Below, piece by piece: positions 1 to 7,419 of a DNA stretch of 64,000 nucleotides. The stretch's first letter is position 1; each line of letters opens with the position of its first letter. The translations under genes and the position numbers were made by a program. Below the pieces are notes generated by a model, which saw nothing but the letters and a program-made list of their open reading frames with translations, had not been told where the DNA came from and made no database searches. The stretch covers positions 1 through 64,000 of the forward strand of contig NZ_BPUO01000005.1 of the NCBI RefSeq assembly GCF_022179805.1. Reading direction: 5' to 3'. This DNA comes from Cupriavidus pauculus. GTDB taxonomy: Bacteria > Pseudomonadota > Gammaproteobacteria > Burkholderiales > Burkholderiaceae.

Positions 1-72
1 ATGGTCACCAATCCCTGTCCGTGCATCGCTGCCTCCCGTAGCGGCCGGTGAATCTCGGAGCCTACGGGACAA

Positions 73-108
73 CAAAGGTGACATCTCTAATCACCGCAAA
101 GGTGACAT
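73..108. repeat. Tandem-like 12-bp repeat, possible insertion-sequence end
   Basis: The string CAAAGGTGACAT occurs at 73-84 and again at 97-108, a 24-bp period. Multiple short copies of this style are typical of the ends of IS21-family elements, so the first 110 bases may be the edge of such an element lying left of the window. No transposase reading frame is visible. The rest of 1-330 holds nothing I can recognise. Confidence 0.35.
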
Positions 109-330
109 TACTAAAAACGGCCAACACGATTCTAATGCATAATATGTGTTATGTTAAATTTATGAGACGGCTGCAGGCGGGTGTGACCGTTCTTGAGTGG
201 CTGAAGACCCCGCCGGCTTGTCACAGCCCGACAACCATTACGGAAACGCGTTCGACCCCGCCGCCTCGTCCTGGCCCGAGCGTCGGGCCTTGGCCAGGTA
301 CGGAGCGAGGCGCGAGTGGCAAGGCTACAG

Positions 331-1698
331 CTACGCTGCGGCCTTTTGGCGTTTCAAGAGCGAGGCCACCAGCTCATGGCTCTTGAAGTACGAAAGCAGA
401 CGCTCTTTCTGCTGCTCAGTGAGCAGAGATTCCTCAATCATGTCCGGCCACTTGGCGACGGCAGCTTCCACCGTTTCACGCACAACTTTCGAAGCGGGCT
501 TTTCCGGGATACCCAGCTCCGCACAGAACCTTCGGACAATCGCAGGGCTGATCCTCGGTTTGGCCGCCCGCCCGCCTTCAGCGCGCTTGGGCTGCGGCAG
601 CAATTCCGGAGGCATGATGTGGAGCGCATGCCCGGAGCGCTTGTTGTACGCGGAATAGGCCACGATATCGTACGCCGGCGGCAGTTCTGGTGTTTCTCCG
701 TCCGGATACCAGAGGCCGATGTTCTTCAGGTGCATATCAGGATTGCCGAGCATCTCGTTGACGATGAGACGGCGGAGCAGCTCGTGCACTGCGGGCTCCC
801 CCAACGCGGCAAAGCCCATCATCACGGACGCGACATCGAGGTACGTCCCGCCCGTGTACTTTTGCTCTGGAGCGGCGCCCAGGACCTGCGCAAAATCCTC
901 CGTATGGACACGCTTCTGGCCCGGAGCACGGTCATAGCGAATCACCGCTAGAAAGTTGGTCTTCCTGTCCGCGTCTCCCAGGTCATAGCCGTGCTCGACC
1001 GCTAGCTTTTCCAGTGGCTCCAGGTGAGCTTCGGTCACTGTCGCACCCGCAGCGGCGGCAAGTCGCAGGGACAGCTCTTCCACCTCGGGAAGGCGTGGCT
1101 GGTCCACCACCGGCAATTTGGCAATGATGTGGGTGTCCTGCATCTTGGTCCGACCAACGTAATGGCCGCCCTCGTAGATGACCCCCAATTTTGGTTGAAC
1201 ACCCGACAGGGATACGCCCTCAGCCATAGGGTTCGCCGTCACGGACATCTCAAGGGAGTCAGCATCCTGCGTGACATAGTGGGCCAGCTCGTCGCGCGTC
1301 AGCTCAAGCGGGAGCGCAAACACATTCCCAGGAAGGTCCAGACCGCAGGCCGCCAGCATCTCGAAATGGTCTTTTGGGTCGCACTTGCGGAGCACCGCGA
1401 CATGGTCCCGGAACACGCCCTCAGGAAGTAGGTTCTGGAAGAACGAAGGAAGCAGCCAGCCATTCGCTGGACTGTAGACACCGTTGAAAGGGATGGAGCG
1501 AACATCGCTCCACAACGCCTTTTGGGCCTCCGGGTCCGCCGCTTTCATGGACAGCGACAGAGTCGGTGCGTCACTGAGGTTGCTGAAGGCATCGTCTGCA
1601 ACAAAACGGTTCACGACCTGCTCACCCATCGCATACTGAAACAACACCCCAACGCGCAGGTCCCGACCGATGAAAATCCCAAGTGCTCGAACGTTCAT
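331..1698 (-). CDS. hipA: HipA-family Ser/Thr kinase toxin
   Basis: This is the toxin of a type II HipBA-like toxin-antitoxin module, a kinase that in the characterised E. coli system phosphorylates glutamyl-tRNA synthetase and induces dormancy. The 455-residue product has the family layout: an N-terminal subdomain (about 1-130), the ATP-loop motif SGVQPK at 165-170, a catalytic loop GNPDMHLKN around 318-326 with Asp321, and the metal-binding YDIV motif with Asp344. All kinase positions look intact, so the toxin is probably active. Its start overlaps the end of the antitoxin gene by 4 bp (ATGA), showing translational coupling. The C-terminal 90 residues run beyond the conserved core. The actual target of this homologue cannot be told from sequence. 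Confidence 0.9.
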   Translation of the reverse strand: MNVRALGIFIGRDLRVGVLFQYAMGEQVVNRFVADDAFSNLSDAPTLSLSMKAADPEAQKALWSDVRSIPFNGVYSPANGWLLPSFFQNLLPEGVFRDHVAVLRKCDPKDHFEMLAACGLDLPGNVFALPLELTRDELAHYVTQDADSLEMSVTANPMAEGVSLSGVQPKLGVIYEGGHYVGRTKMQDTHIIAKLPVVDQPRLPEVEELSLRLAAAAGATVTEAHLEPLEKLAVEHGYDLGDADRKTNFLAVIRYDRAPGQKRVHTEDFAQVLGAAPEQKYTGGTYLDVASVMMGFAALGEPAVHELLRRLIVNEMLGNPDMHLKNIGLWYPDGETPELPPAYDIVAYSAYNKRSGHALHIMPPELLPQPKRAEGGRAAKPRISPAIVRRFCAELGIPEKPASKVVRETVEAAVAKWPDMIEESLLTEQQKERLLSYFKSHELVASLLKRQKAAA

Positions 1699-2081
1699 TC
1701 CTTATCCTTCTTAACGAGGCGTTCCGTAAAGGCCGGATTGAGACTGAGCACCTTCAACTTGGCTGCCGATTCGCTCAGCGGAAGGCTCTTCAACCTTTCG
1801 CGCGCGGCCTGCACCACCGTTTTCACTGTCGGTGGAGTCGGCGCAAACGACCCCTCGCCACCCAGGCCAGCGGCTGCGCCCTTGGGAACGATGGCAAGCT
1901 CGTACCCCAATCGGTCAAGAACGGCCATCAGCGTGGTGACTTTATAGTCAGCCTCCCCGCTTAGGACGCCAGTGAGCGTGCGTCGTGCGATGCCAGCGTC
2001 CTCGCCGAGCTCGCGCTGCGTAACGTTGTTGTTCTTGAGCCTCTCTCGTAGGAATGAGGCGATTTCCGGCAGGCTTTTCAT
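1695..2081 (-). CDS. hipB: HipB-like XRE-family antitoxin
   Basis: This 128-residue protein has an N-terminal XRE helix-turn-helix (about residues 14-65, containing VTQRELGEDAGIARRTL) and is encoded directly before hipA with a 4-bp overlap. In HipBA systems the antitoxin binds the toxin and represses the operon. Residues 70-128 form an extra Ala/Pro/Lys-rich C-terminal tail, longer than in the compact E. coli HipB (88 residues). It may wrap the toxin or be a degradation tag, which is inference. Repeated AAAGTA/TACTTT motifs immediately upstream are the likely autoregulatory operators. Confidence 0.85.
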   Translation of the reverse strand: MKSLPEIASFLRERLKNNNVTQRELGEDAGIARRTLTGVLSGEADYKVTTLMAVLDRLGYELAIVPKGAAAGLGGEGSFAPTPPTVKTVVQAARERLKSLPLSESAAKLKVLSLNPAFTERLVKKDKE

Positions 2082-2082
2082 G

Positions 2083-2260
2083 GCGCTAAAGTAGGATAAT
2101 ACGTATTGATCATACTTTACTGCTCACAATAGGACAAGGAATATGCGCAACAAAGTAGGATAAATGTAAAGTTACGCAACTTATTGCGCTCTGCATCACG
2201 AGCAACCGCCTGAGCAACAAAGTAGTCGTTTTCTACGATGCACCTACTTTACTGCTCACC
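2083..2260. promoter_or_regulatory. hipBA operator/promoter region with repeated AAAGTA motifs
   Basis: Just upstream of the antitoxin start lies a cluster of related motifs in both orientations. AAAGTAGGATAA occurs at 2088-2099 and 2152-2163. GCAACAAAGTAG occurs at about 2148-2159 and 2213-2224. The 15-mer TACTTTACTGCTCAC occurs at 2113-2127 and 2245-2259, exactly 132 bp apart. TAAAGTA at 2087 and TACTTTA at 2113 form an inverted pair. This is the expected site of autorepression by the antitoxin, but the number of copies and the 180-bp spread are unusual. Confidence 0.7.
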
Positions 2261-2328
2261 GCTGCCAGGGATATGCACAGGGAGGCTTCCAAGGCACAAT
2301 CAGGCAATCAGCCGAGCCTCACCCGCCC

Positions 2329-2560
2329 ATGGCCCTCTCTTCCACCCAAGTAGGTGCAATTGGGGAAAACCTGCTCAGTAACGCCGTCCTGACGGCCAGT
2401 GACAGCCGGCTCTCGCCTTTTCAGCCGGTTGCGGACGATGACGGTATAGCCGCGTTGTTCTTTGACAAGAGCACCGCCGCAGTGGCCATCCAGCTCAAAT
2501 GCCGCACGGTGGCATTGTTCAAGCCCAAGACCCAAGTGCGCGGGAACGGATCGTCCTCGA
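2329..2560 (+). pseudogene. Truncated PD-(D/E)XK nuclease-like protein
   Basis: The first roughly 73 codons read as the N-terminal part of a small PD-(D/E)XK-type endonuclease-like protein: Glu13 in the first helix, a DDDGI segment at 36-40, and the Q-x-K motif in AIQLKCRT at 53-60. The similarity stops abruptly near codon 73 (RGN) and the remainder is low-complexity Ser/Thr/Arg sequence, so the gene has been truncated or fused by deletion to the hicA remnant that follows. The residue after the GI is Ala where I would expect the catalytic Asp, so even this part may be inactive. Confidence 0.5.
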
Positions 2561-2594
2561 CCACCCAGAGCGCGTCGAGCAGGACGTCGTGCCC

Positions 2595-2759
2595 CCCCGG
2601 CAACAGGGTACAAGCCACATGGTGTTCAAGATGCCTTGGCCCGGTGATCCCCGGGTCAACATTCAAGAAGACAAAAGCGGCAAAGCAAAGCCGTACTAGG
2701 TCCGTCAGGTCTTAAAGGCCATCGACAAGCAGTCCGAAGAGAAGCAGCAAAGTAATACC
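2595..2759 (+). pseudogene. hicA: HicA toxin remnant with amber codon
   Basis: The frame encodes GTSHMVFKMPWPGDPRVNIQ followed by a KAKPY-stop-VRQVL segment. This is the C-terminal half of a HicA mRNA interferase, including the conserved His of the GTSH motif (codon at 2616-2618). The N-terminal half is missing and replaced by unrelated sequence. A TAG at 2697-2699 sits where the family has Gln (KPYQVRQ). Downstream of the TAG the frame runs without another stop straight into the hicB reading frame, so no native hicA stop codon is left. Confidence 0.65.
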
Positions 2760-3084
2760 GTGCCGTTCGATCACTATACCTACCGTGTTACCTGGTCCGC
2801 CGAGGATAAGGAATATGTGGGCCTTTGCGCGGAGTTTCGTTCCCTTTCCTGGTTGGCGGACTCCCAGGCCGAAGCCTTGGAAGGCGTTCGTCAGCACGTG
2901 GCAGACGTAGTCCGGGATATGCGCAAGGCCGGCGAAAAGATCCCCGAGGCGTTGGCCGATCAAAAACTTCAGTGGGAAATTTCTGGTGCGGATTCCGCCG
3001 CAACAGCATCGCGCGTTGGCGATTGAGGCAGCAGAGCAGAACGTGAGCCTGAATCGACTGGTGAGCGCACGCCTAGTGGCGTAA
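2760..3084 (+). pseudogene. hicB: Frameshifted HicB-family antitoxin
   Basis: From a GTG at 2760 the product reads as a HicB antitoxin: an N-terminal RNase-H-like domain (HYTYRVTWSAEDKEYVGLC, then SLSWLADSQAEALEGVRQHV). After codon 67 the frame departs from the family. In the +1 frame, from about 2962, the missing C-terminal half is present, with the ribbon-helix-helix-like segment RALAIEAAEQNVSLNRLVSA ending at TAA 3082-3084. One extra base near the C at 2961, next to a run of five A, explains this. It could be a real mutation, a sequencing error at the A-run, or a slippage site. With hicA also broken, decay is the simplest reading. Confidence 0.75.
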
Positions 3085-3419
3085 CACCGCACTTGCCTCG
3101 CAACGCAGAAGGGTCCCGCAAGGGGCTTTTTTTTCGCCCTAATAAGGCAGGCGACCAAGAAGTCACGATCGAGCCCGAGCCCACCCCCCATCGATGAAGA
3201 ACACTTCAGTGTGGCGTCGACATCGAGCGCGTGCTGCTGGGCCTCACTCCGTCCCGAGGAAAAGTCGACACTTACCCCCAGGCCAACTACCGGAGCGGAA
3301 CACCCCGCGTCGCTTTTTGCTTTCCGATACTATGTGGGAACTCTTCGACCAGAACGGCCACTAGAGGTCAGAAAGCCCGTTCGGTGCGCTAATACCGGAA
3401 CGGGCCGTCTGGGTGTTCA
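3085..3419. other. Non-coding stretch between hicB and GST remnant
   Basis: No gene is supported here. A weak hairpin (CCC-GCAA-GGG) followed by eight T near 3112-3133 could end transcription of the hicAB remnant. The rest looks like scrambled coding debris with several stops in all frames. Confidence 0.4.
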
Positions 3420-3624
3420 ACAGGGACTATTGACGTCCTGCACTGTCGCCGACGCCTATCTGTATTTGTATTCGCTGACCCAGTGGGACCAAGCCGAGTG
3501 GCTGGAGTCCGTCTACAAAGCCGATATCCATTTCGACGGTTTGGAGAACCTCAGGCGTTGGTATTTCCGTATGCGCGGGTGGCCAGCGGTGCGTAAGGCA
3601 TTGCACACTGAAGGTCTCAGGTAG
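3420..3624 (+). pseudogene. C-terminal fragment of a glutathione S-transferase
   Basis: The last about 65 codons read VADAYLYLYSLTQWDQAEWL, then DGLENLRRWYFRMRGWPAVR and KALHTEGL. This matches the C-terminal all-helical domain of bacterial glutathione S-transferases (the TVADAYL N-capping motif and the RPAVQKAL end). The N-terminal thioredoxin-like domain is absent, and the upstream part of the open frame shows no GST similarity. It is a relic. Confidence 0.6.
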
Positions 3625-3664
3625 AGCTCTAAGTTCAAGATACGAAAAGCGGCTACAGTTCGGT

Positions 3665-3717
3665 TACCGCCCCCGCAGGGTCCCTCGGCCACCTCGGCCA
3701 TGGGACCCTTGCCGGCC
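3665..3717. repeat. 53-bp dispersed repeat, copy 1
   Basis: This segment (starting TACCGCCCCCG and ending TTGCCGGCC) aligns without gaps to 16390-16442 with 45 of 53 bases identical by hand count. Both copies sit just after the end of a decayed gene. Confidence 0.65.
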
Positions 3718-3839
3718 AGTTTCAGCCACTGTCTATTGATTCGGGTATGGCTGGTGAGCAGCCATGAGCTGCCATCGCGCTGCGCCCATTTTACTCAGCT
3801 ACTACGTCGCATCCGCTAAGAAAGCTCTGACGACGCTGT

Positions 3840-4634
3840 TCAGGTAGCTCGTAGAACCGCCAGCGCTTCGTCGTGCAATTGGCGAGTCGCGGCCGCAACA
3901 ATCTGGCCAGAGAATGCCGTGTCAATGGGCTGGCCACGCCAGTCGGACACAACGCCACCAGCGTTCTCAATGATGGGAACAAGCGCCATGACATCGTAGG
4001 CTTTCAAGCCGGACTCGACGACCAAATCGCAATGGCCCGAGGCTAGCAGGCCATAGGCATAACAATCTGTCCCAAAGCGCCTAAGCCCCACTTGTTCGCT
4101 GATTCGCGCAAACGCATCGGCGAATTCGCCGACGAACATGTCAGGTGATGTCGAAAACAGCCTCGCTTCTGCCAAAGACTTGCAGCCGCTAACGCTAGCA
4201 CGCGCGTCGTTACATAGGGTACGCCCAGCAGCACCTACCCAACGCTCTCGCAATGCGGGCATTTCCAAAACGCCAATCACAGGGCGCCCAGCCACCAGGA
4301 ACGCAATCAGCGAGCCAAAAAGCGGAACACCGCATATAAAGCTCTTGGTTCCATCGATCGGATCCACGACCCACGTTGGACCATTGAGCATCGTGCCGCC
4401 GCTTTCCTCACCAAAGAACGCGTGGTCTGGGTAGCGCTCGCTGATCGCGTCGCGGACTTGGCGTTCGATCTCGTTGTCCGCCTCGGTGACCGGAGAGCGA
4501 TCCGACTTGACTGACACCGACAAAGCGGTTCGGAAATATTGCCGGGCGGTCGCCCTGGCGACATCCGCAAGCTGCTCGGCAAATGCGCGCACATCGCTGA
4601 GGTCCTTTTCATTCATGCCGGCATCCATAAGCAA
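3840..4634 (-). CDS. hisN: HisN-type histidinol-phosphatase / inositol monophosphatase family
   Basis: This is a Mg2+/Li+-dependent phosphatase of the inositol monophosphatase superfamily, closest in style to HisN-type histidinol-phosphate phosphatases. The metal ligands are visible: GEES (Glu76/Glu77), DPIDGT at 91-96 and the late AYDVMAL...NAGG segment around 215-230. At 264 residues it has normal length. Translation could begin at the Met shown or at the Met at 4616 (MNEKDLS). It diverges from the HisD-like dehydrogenase with only 114 bp between starts, so the two are probably co-regulated. The pairing suggests dephosphorylation of a histidinol-phosphate-like compound ahead of oxidation. 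Other sugar or inositol phosphates remain possible. Confidence 0.75.
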   Translation of the reverse strand: MLMDAGMNEKDLSDVRAFAEQLADVARATARQYFRTALSVSVKSDRSPVTEADNEIERQVRDAISERYPDHAFFGEESGGTMLNGPTWVVDPIDGTKSFICGVPLFGSLIAFLVAGRPVIGVLEMPALRERWVGAAGRTLCNDARASVSGCKSLAEARLFSTSPDMFVGEFADAFARISEQVGLRRFGTDCYAYGLLASGHCDLVVESGLKAYDVMALVPIIENAGGVVSDWRGQPIDTAFSGQIVAAATRQLHDEALAVLRAT

Positions 4635-4748
4635 ACACTATGCAAAACATAATACTTAGGTCATTGTCTGATAGATGGCGTGACTTTACTCTCCCTCGTG
4701 CCGCTCGTCATTACACCTTCTTCCGGACGAGCCCCAAGGAGATACCCC

Positions 4749-6062
4749 ATGGAATACCGCCTCAAGTCACCGGCCGTCCAGACCAATGCCGCAGAAGCCT
4801 CTTCGCCGCAAGTCCGGCAGGTAGTCGAAGACGCGCTGCGCGACATTCGCGCCCGGGGCGACGCTGCCGTGCGCGACCTGTCGAACAGGTTCGACAAATG
4901 GTCGCCCGAATCCTTCAAGCTCTCCCGCGAGCAGATTGAGGCAGCCATCGCGCACCTGCCAGCCCAGACGCTCGCCGATATCCGAACCGCCCAGGCCAAC
5001 GTACAGCGCTTTGCGCAACTGCAACGCTCCTCTATCACAGACTTCGAATCCGAGGTGCAACCAGGCGTCATCCTCGGCCAGAAGAACATCCCCATCAATT
5101 CGGTTGGCGCTTATATACCCGGTGGCCGTTATCCGCTTCTGGCATCGGCGCACATGATTATTACGACGGCCAAGGTGGCAGGCGTCAAGCGCGTGATCGC
5201 CTGCACGCCGCCGAATCGGGGTGAGATTCCTTACGCTTCCGTTGCAGCAGCGCATTTTGCCGGCGCCGATGAAATTTATTTGCTGGGCGGCGTGCAGGCG
5301 GTGGGCGCCATGGCGATCGGCACGGAAACCATGCCCCGCGTGGACATGCTGGCGGGCCCTGGCAACGCATATGTGGCCGAAGCAAAGCGTCAACTCTTCG
5401 GCGAGGTGGGCATCGACCTGTTTGCCGGGCCCACCGAAGTGCTGATCATTGCCGACGAATCGGCCAATCCTTTCGTGGTAGCCACGGACATCATCAGCCA
5501 GGCAGAGCATGGTCCGGACTCCCCGGCTGTGCTGGTTACCACGTCGCGTACGCTCGGCGAGGCCGTGCTGAAGGAAATCGACAGCCAGCTTTCCAACCTT
5601 GTGACGCGGGAAGTGGCAGAAGCGGCATGGCGCGATTTCGGTGAAATCATCGTGACGGACACGATTGAAGAAGCTTACGCAGTCTCGGACCGATACGGCA
5701 GCGAACACGTGCAGGTGCTCACGAACAATCCGCGTCACGCACTCGAACATCTCACGACCTATGGCGCGCTGTTCATGGGCGAAAACACCTGCGTCTCGTT
5801 CGGCGACAAGGTCATCGGGACTAACCATGTGCTGCCGACGCGCAATGCCGCGCGCTACACGGGTGGACTGTGGGTCGGCAAATTCCTGAAGACGGTCACC
5901 TATCAGGAAATCACATCTTTGGCCGCCAGCGGCGCCATGGGCGAGCTCTGTGCCCGCGCGTCGCGTGCCGAGAACTTCGAGGGGCACGCCCGCTCGGGGG
6001 ACGTGCGCGCGGCACGGGCCAAGGGCGAGAAGCCGGAATGGGCAATCGAACAGGTGGCCTGA
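4749..6062 (+). CDS. Histidinol dehydrogenase family protein (catabolic-type paralogue)
   Basis: This is a zinc- and NAD-dependent four-electron alcohol dehydrogenase of the HisD family, 437 residues from the ATG at 4749. That start has a strong AAGGAG ribosome site 7-8 bases before it. The zinc ligands expected from E. coli HisD are present (Gln251, His254 in SQAEHG; Asp353 in FGDKVIG; His413), as are the catalytic pair Glu319-His320 and the GTNHVLPT loop. The GGLWVGKFLKTVTYQ stretch and an RDFGEI segment resemble the catabolic HisD-like clade (for example HpsN, sulfopropanediol dehydrogenase) more than biosynthetic HisD. It is not in a his biosynthesis operon but next to a transporter and an oxidase. 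The likely role is oxidation of histidinol or a similar amino or sulfo alcohol. Confidence 0.8.
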   Translation: MEYRLKSPAVQTNAAEASSPQVRQVVEDALRDIRARGDAAVRDLSNRFDKWSPESFKLSREQIEAAIAHLPAQTLADIRTAQANVQRFAQLQRSSITDFESEVQPGVILGQKNIPINSVGAYIPGGRYPLLASAHMIITTAKVAGVKRVIACTPPNRGEIPYASVAAAHFAGADEIYLLGGVQAVGAMAIGTETMPRVDMLAGPGNAYVAEAKRQLFGEVGIDLFAGPTEVLIIADESANPFVVATDIISQAEHGPDSPAVLVTTSRTLGEAVLKEIDSQLSNLVTREVAEAAWRDFGEIIVTDTIEEAYAVSDRYGSEHVQVLTNNPRHALEHLTTYGALFMGENTCVSFGDKVIGTNHVLPTRNAARYTGGLWVGKFLKTVTYQEITSLAASGAMGELCARASRAENFEGHARSGDVRAARAKGEKPEWAIEQVA

Positions 6063-6100
6063 CGTGTCCTGACCCATCGCAGTCCTGTCTCCGTAGTCTT

Positions 6101-6137
6101 CGGCGTTGCAAGCGGTAGGGCTTGCACGCCGTTTTTT
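6101..6137 (+). terminator. Intrinsic terminator after the HisD-like gene
   Basis: A stem formed by CGGCGTTGCAAGC and GCTTGCACGCCG (one bulged T) with a GGTAGG-type loop is followed directly by TTTTTT. It lies 39 bp past the stop codon, ending the dehydrogenase transcript before the LysR gene. Confidence 0.85.
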
Positions 6138-6217
6138 GTTGCTGATGGCTTTCCTGCCGCGCAGCTTCACCGCATGCGACAATGCACAGACCCTTGTACC
6201 ACCTATAAGGTTTACTT

Positions 6218-7177
6218 GTGACACTTGTGCAGCTTGAGGCATTTGTCCGGGCTGCACGGCTCGGGACGTTTAGCGCGGCCGCTATCGAAATGGGCATCAG
6301 CCAGCCTGGCGTGTCGGATCTCATCGGGCGCCTGGAGGCAGAACTCAGCACAAAGCTATTTCATCGCGCAAACAAACAACTGGTGCTGACGTTTGCCGGC
6401 GAGCAACTGCTGCCGTTTGCCGAACAATCCACGGTGTCGGCGGAGCAAGGGGCGCGCGTCGTCAAGGCGATGATGGCGCTGGGCGGCGGGACGGCGACGT
6501 TCGGGCTGCTGCGCAATGCGGATTTTTACCTTGGCACCAATCTGGCCCAGCAGTTCCACAGGCTTTATCCCAACGTTCGCATGCGGCTGTTGGGCCAAAA
6601 CAGCGCCGAGACGGCATCTAGTGTCGCTTCCGGGAACCTCGAAGCCGGGCTAGTTACCCTTCCCGTGGACGATGCTGACCTGGACGTCGTACCGCTGGTG
6701 CGCGACGAGGTTTGCTTTGTCAGCGCCGTCGCGGAGCGATGCGCGGCGCCGATGACGATCCGCGCCTTCGCCGAAACACCGTTGGTGTTGTATGACGCGC
6801 ACTATGCGGACACGGACCCGGCCAGGCGCCAACTCGCCGGCCGCGCGCGCATTGCCGGCGTCCGCATCCTCCCCCTGATCGAAGTGGAGTACTTGTCCTC
6901 TGCACTGGCGCTCGTCTCCGAGGGCATCGGGGACACGATCGCATGCCGCGCTGCCATGGCGAGCGAAGCGTTTCCAGAGAACTTACGTTTCGCGTCGTTC
7001 GAGGAGCCCCTATTCGACACCATTGCGCTGATCAAGCGCCGAGGCCAGTTGCTTTCACCGGCCACGCGGGAGATGGCGCGCTTGGCTCATTCCGCTCTGA
7101 TGGCATATCAAAATTCGCCTCATGGCACCGCTGAAATCCTGCCCACTGCGGGCGAGACCGACGCCTTCTTTTTCTAG
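6218..7177 (+). CDS. LysR-family transcriptional regulator
   Basis: This 319-residue LysR-type regulator has an N-terminal winged helix-turn-helix (residues 3-60, FVRAARLGTFSAAAIEMGIS then QPGVSDLIGRLEAELSTKLF) and a type-2 periplasmic-binding-protein-like effector domain (about 90-295). It lies behind the HisD-like gene, separated by a terminator, and in front of the ABC importer operon. That position makes it the probable activator of one or both. Its effector would be the imported substrate, which is not identifiable from sequence. The start is a GTG at 6218 a few bases after a weak AAGG. Confidence 0.85.
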   Translation: MTLVQLEAFVRAARLGTFSAAAIEMGISQPGVSDLIGRLEAELSTKLFHRANKQLVLTFAGEQLLPFAEQSTVSAEQGARVVKAMMALGGGTATFGLLRNADFYLGTNLAQQFHRLYPNVRMRLLGQNSAETASSVASGNLEAGLVTLPVDDADLDVVPLVRDEVCFVSAVAERCAAPMTIRAFAETPLVLYDAHYADTDPARRQLAGRARIAGVRILPLIEVEYLSSALALVSEGIGDTIACRAAMASEAFPENLRFASFEEPLFDTIALIKRRGQLLSPATREMARLAHSALMAYQNSPHGTAEILPTAGETDAFFF

Positions 7178-7336
7178 ATCCTCAGTGGCTGGAATCGCGG
7201 TCGACTCCTCTCCTCATCCTCCAGCCCGCCCCTCTCCACATTTTCGAAACGATGCCTCGGTGCGCGAGCAGTGCATCCTGCACCCGCTCGTCCATGTCGC
7301 TGCATAAAGCGGGTAAACACCCATAAGAAGATCTTT

Positions 7337-7416
7337 GACTCCGTAACCTGACATGTCTACGATGACTGTGACATGTCAGAGAACGTATTTGTGAAAAACA
7401 CTTGAGTCACGGAGTC
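7337..7416 (+). promoter_or_regulatory. Nested palindromes before the ABC importer operon
   Basis: CTGACATGTC (7348-7357) and GACATGTCAG (7370-7379) form a perfect 10-bp inverted repeat with a 12-bp spacer, and each arm contains the self-palindrome GACATGTC. Outside it, GACTCCGT (7337-7344) pairs with ACGGAGTC (7409-7416). The right outer arm contains the ribosome-binding GGAG (7411-7414) of the ATG at 7420. The inner element looks like a regulator operator (GntR or LysR). The outer pair could hide the ribosome site in RNA. Confidence 0.65.
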
Positions 7417-7419
7417 GTT

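Noticed and set aside
316..1431. Open frames on the + strand opposite hipA
   Set aside because: They mirror the codon pattern of hipA, have no family features and no ribosome sites.
4767..6257. A 496-codon frame on the minus strand opposite the HisD-like gene
   Set aside because: It is rich in His/Arg/Ala, as expected for the complement of a GC-rich gene, while the + strand has a complete dehydrogenase with all motifs.
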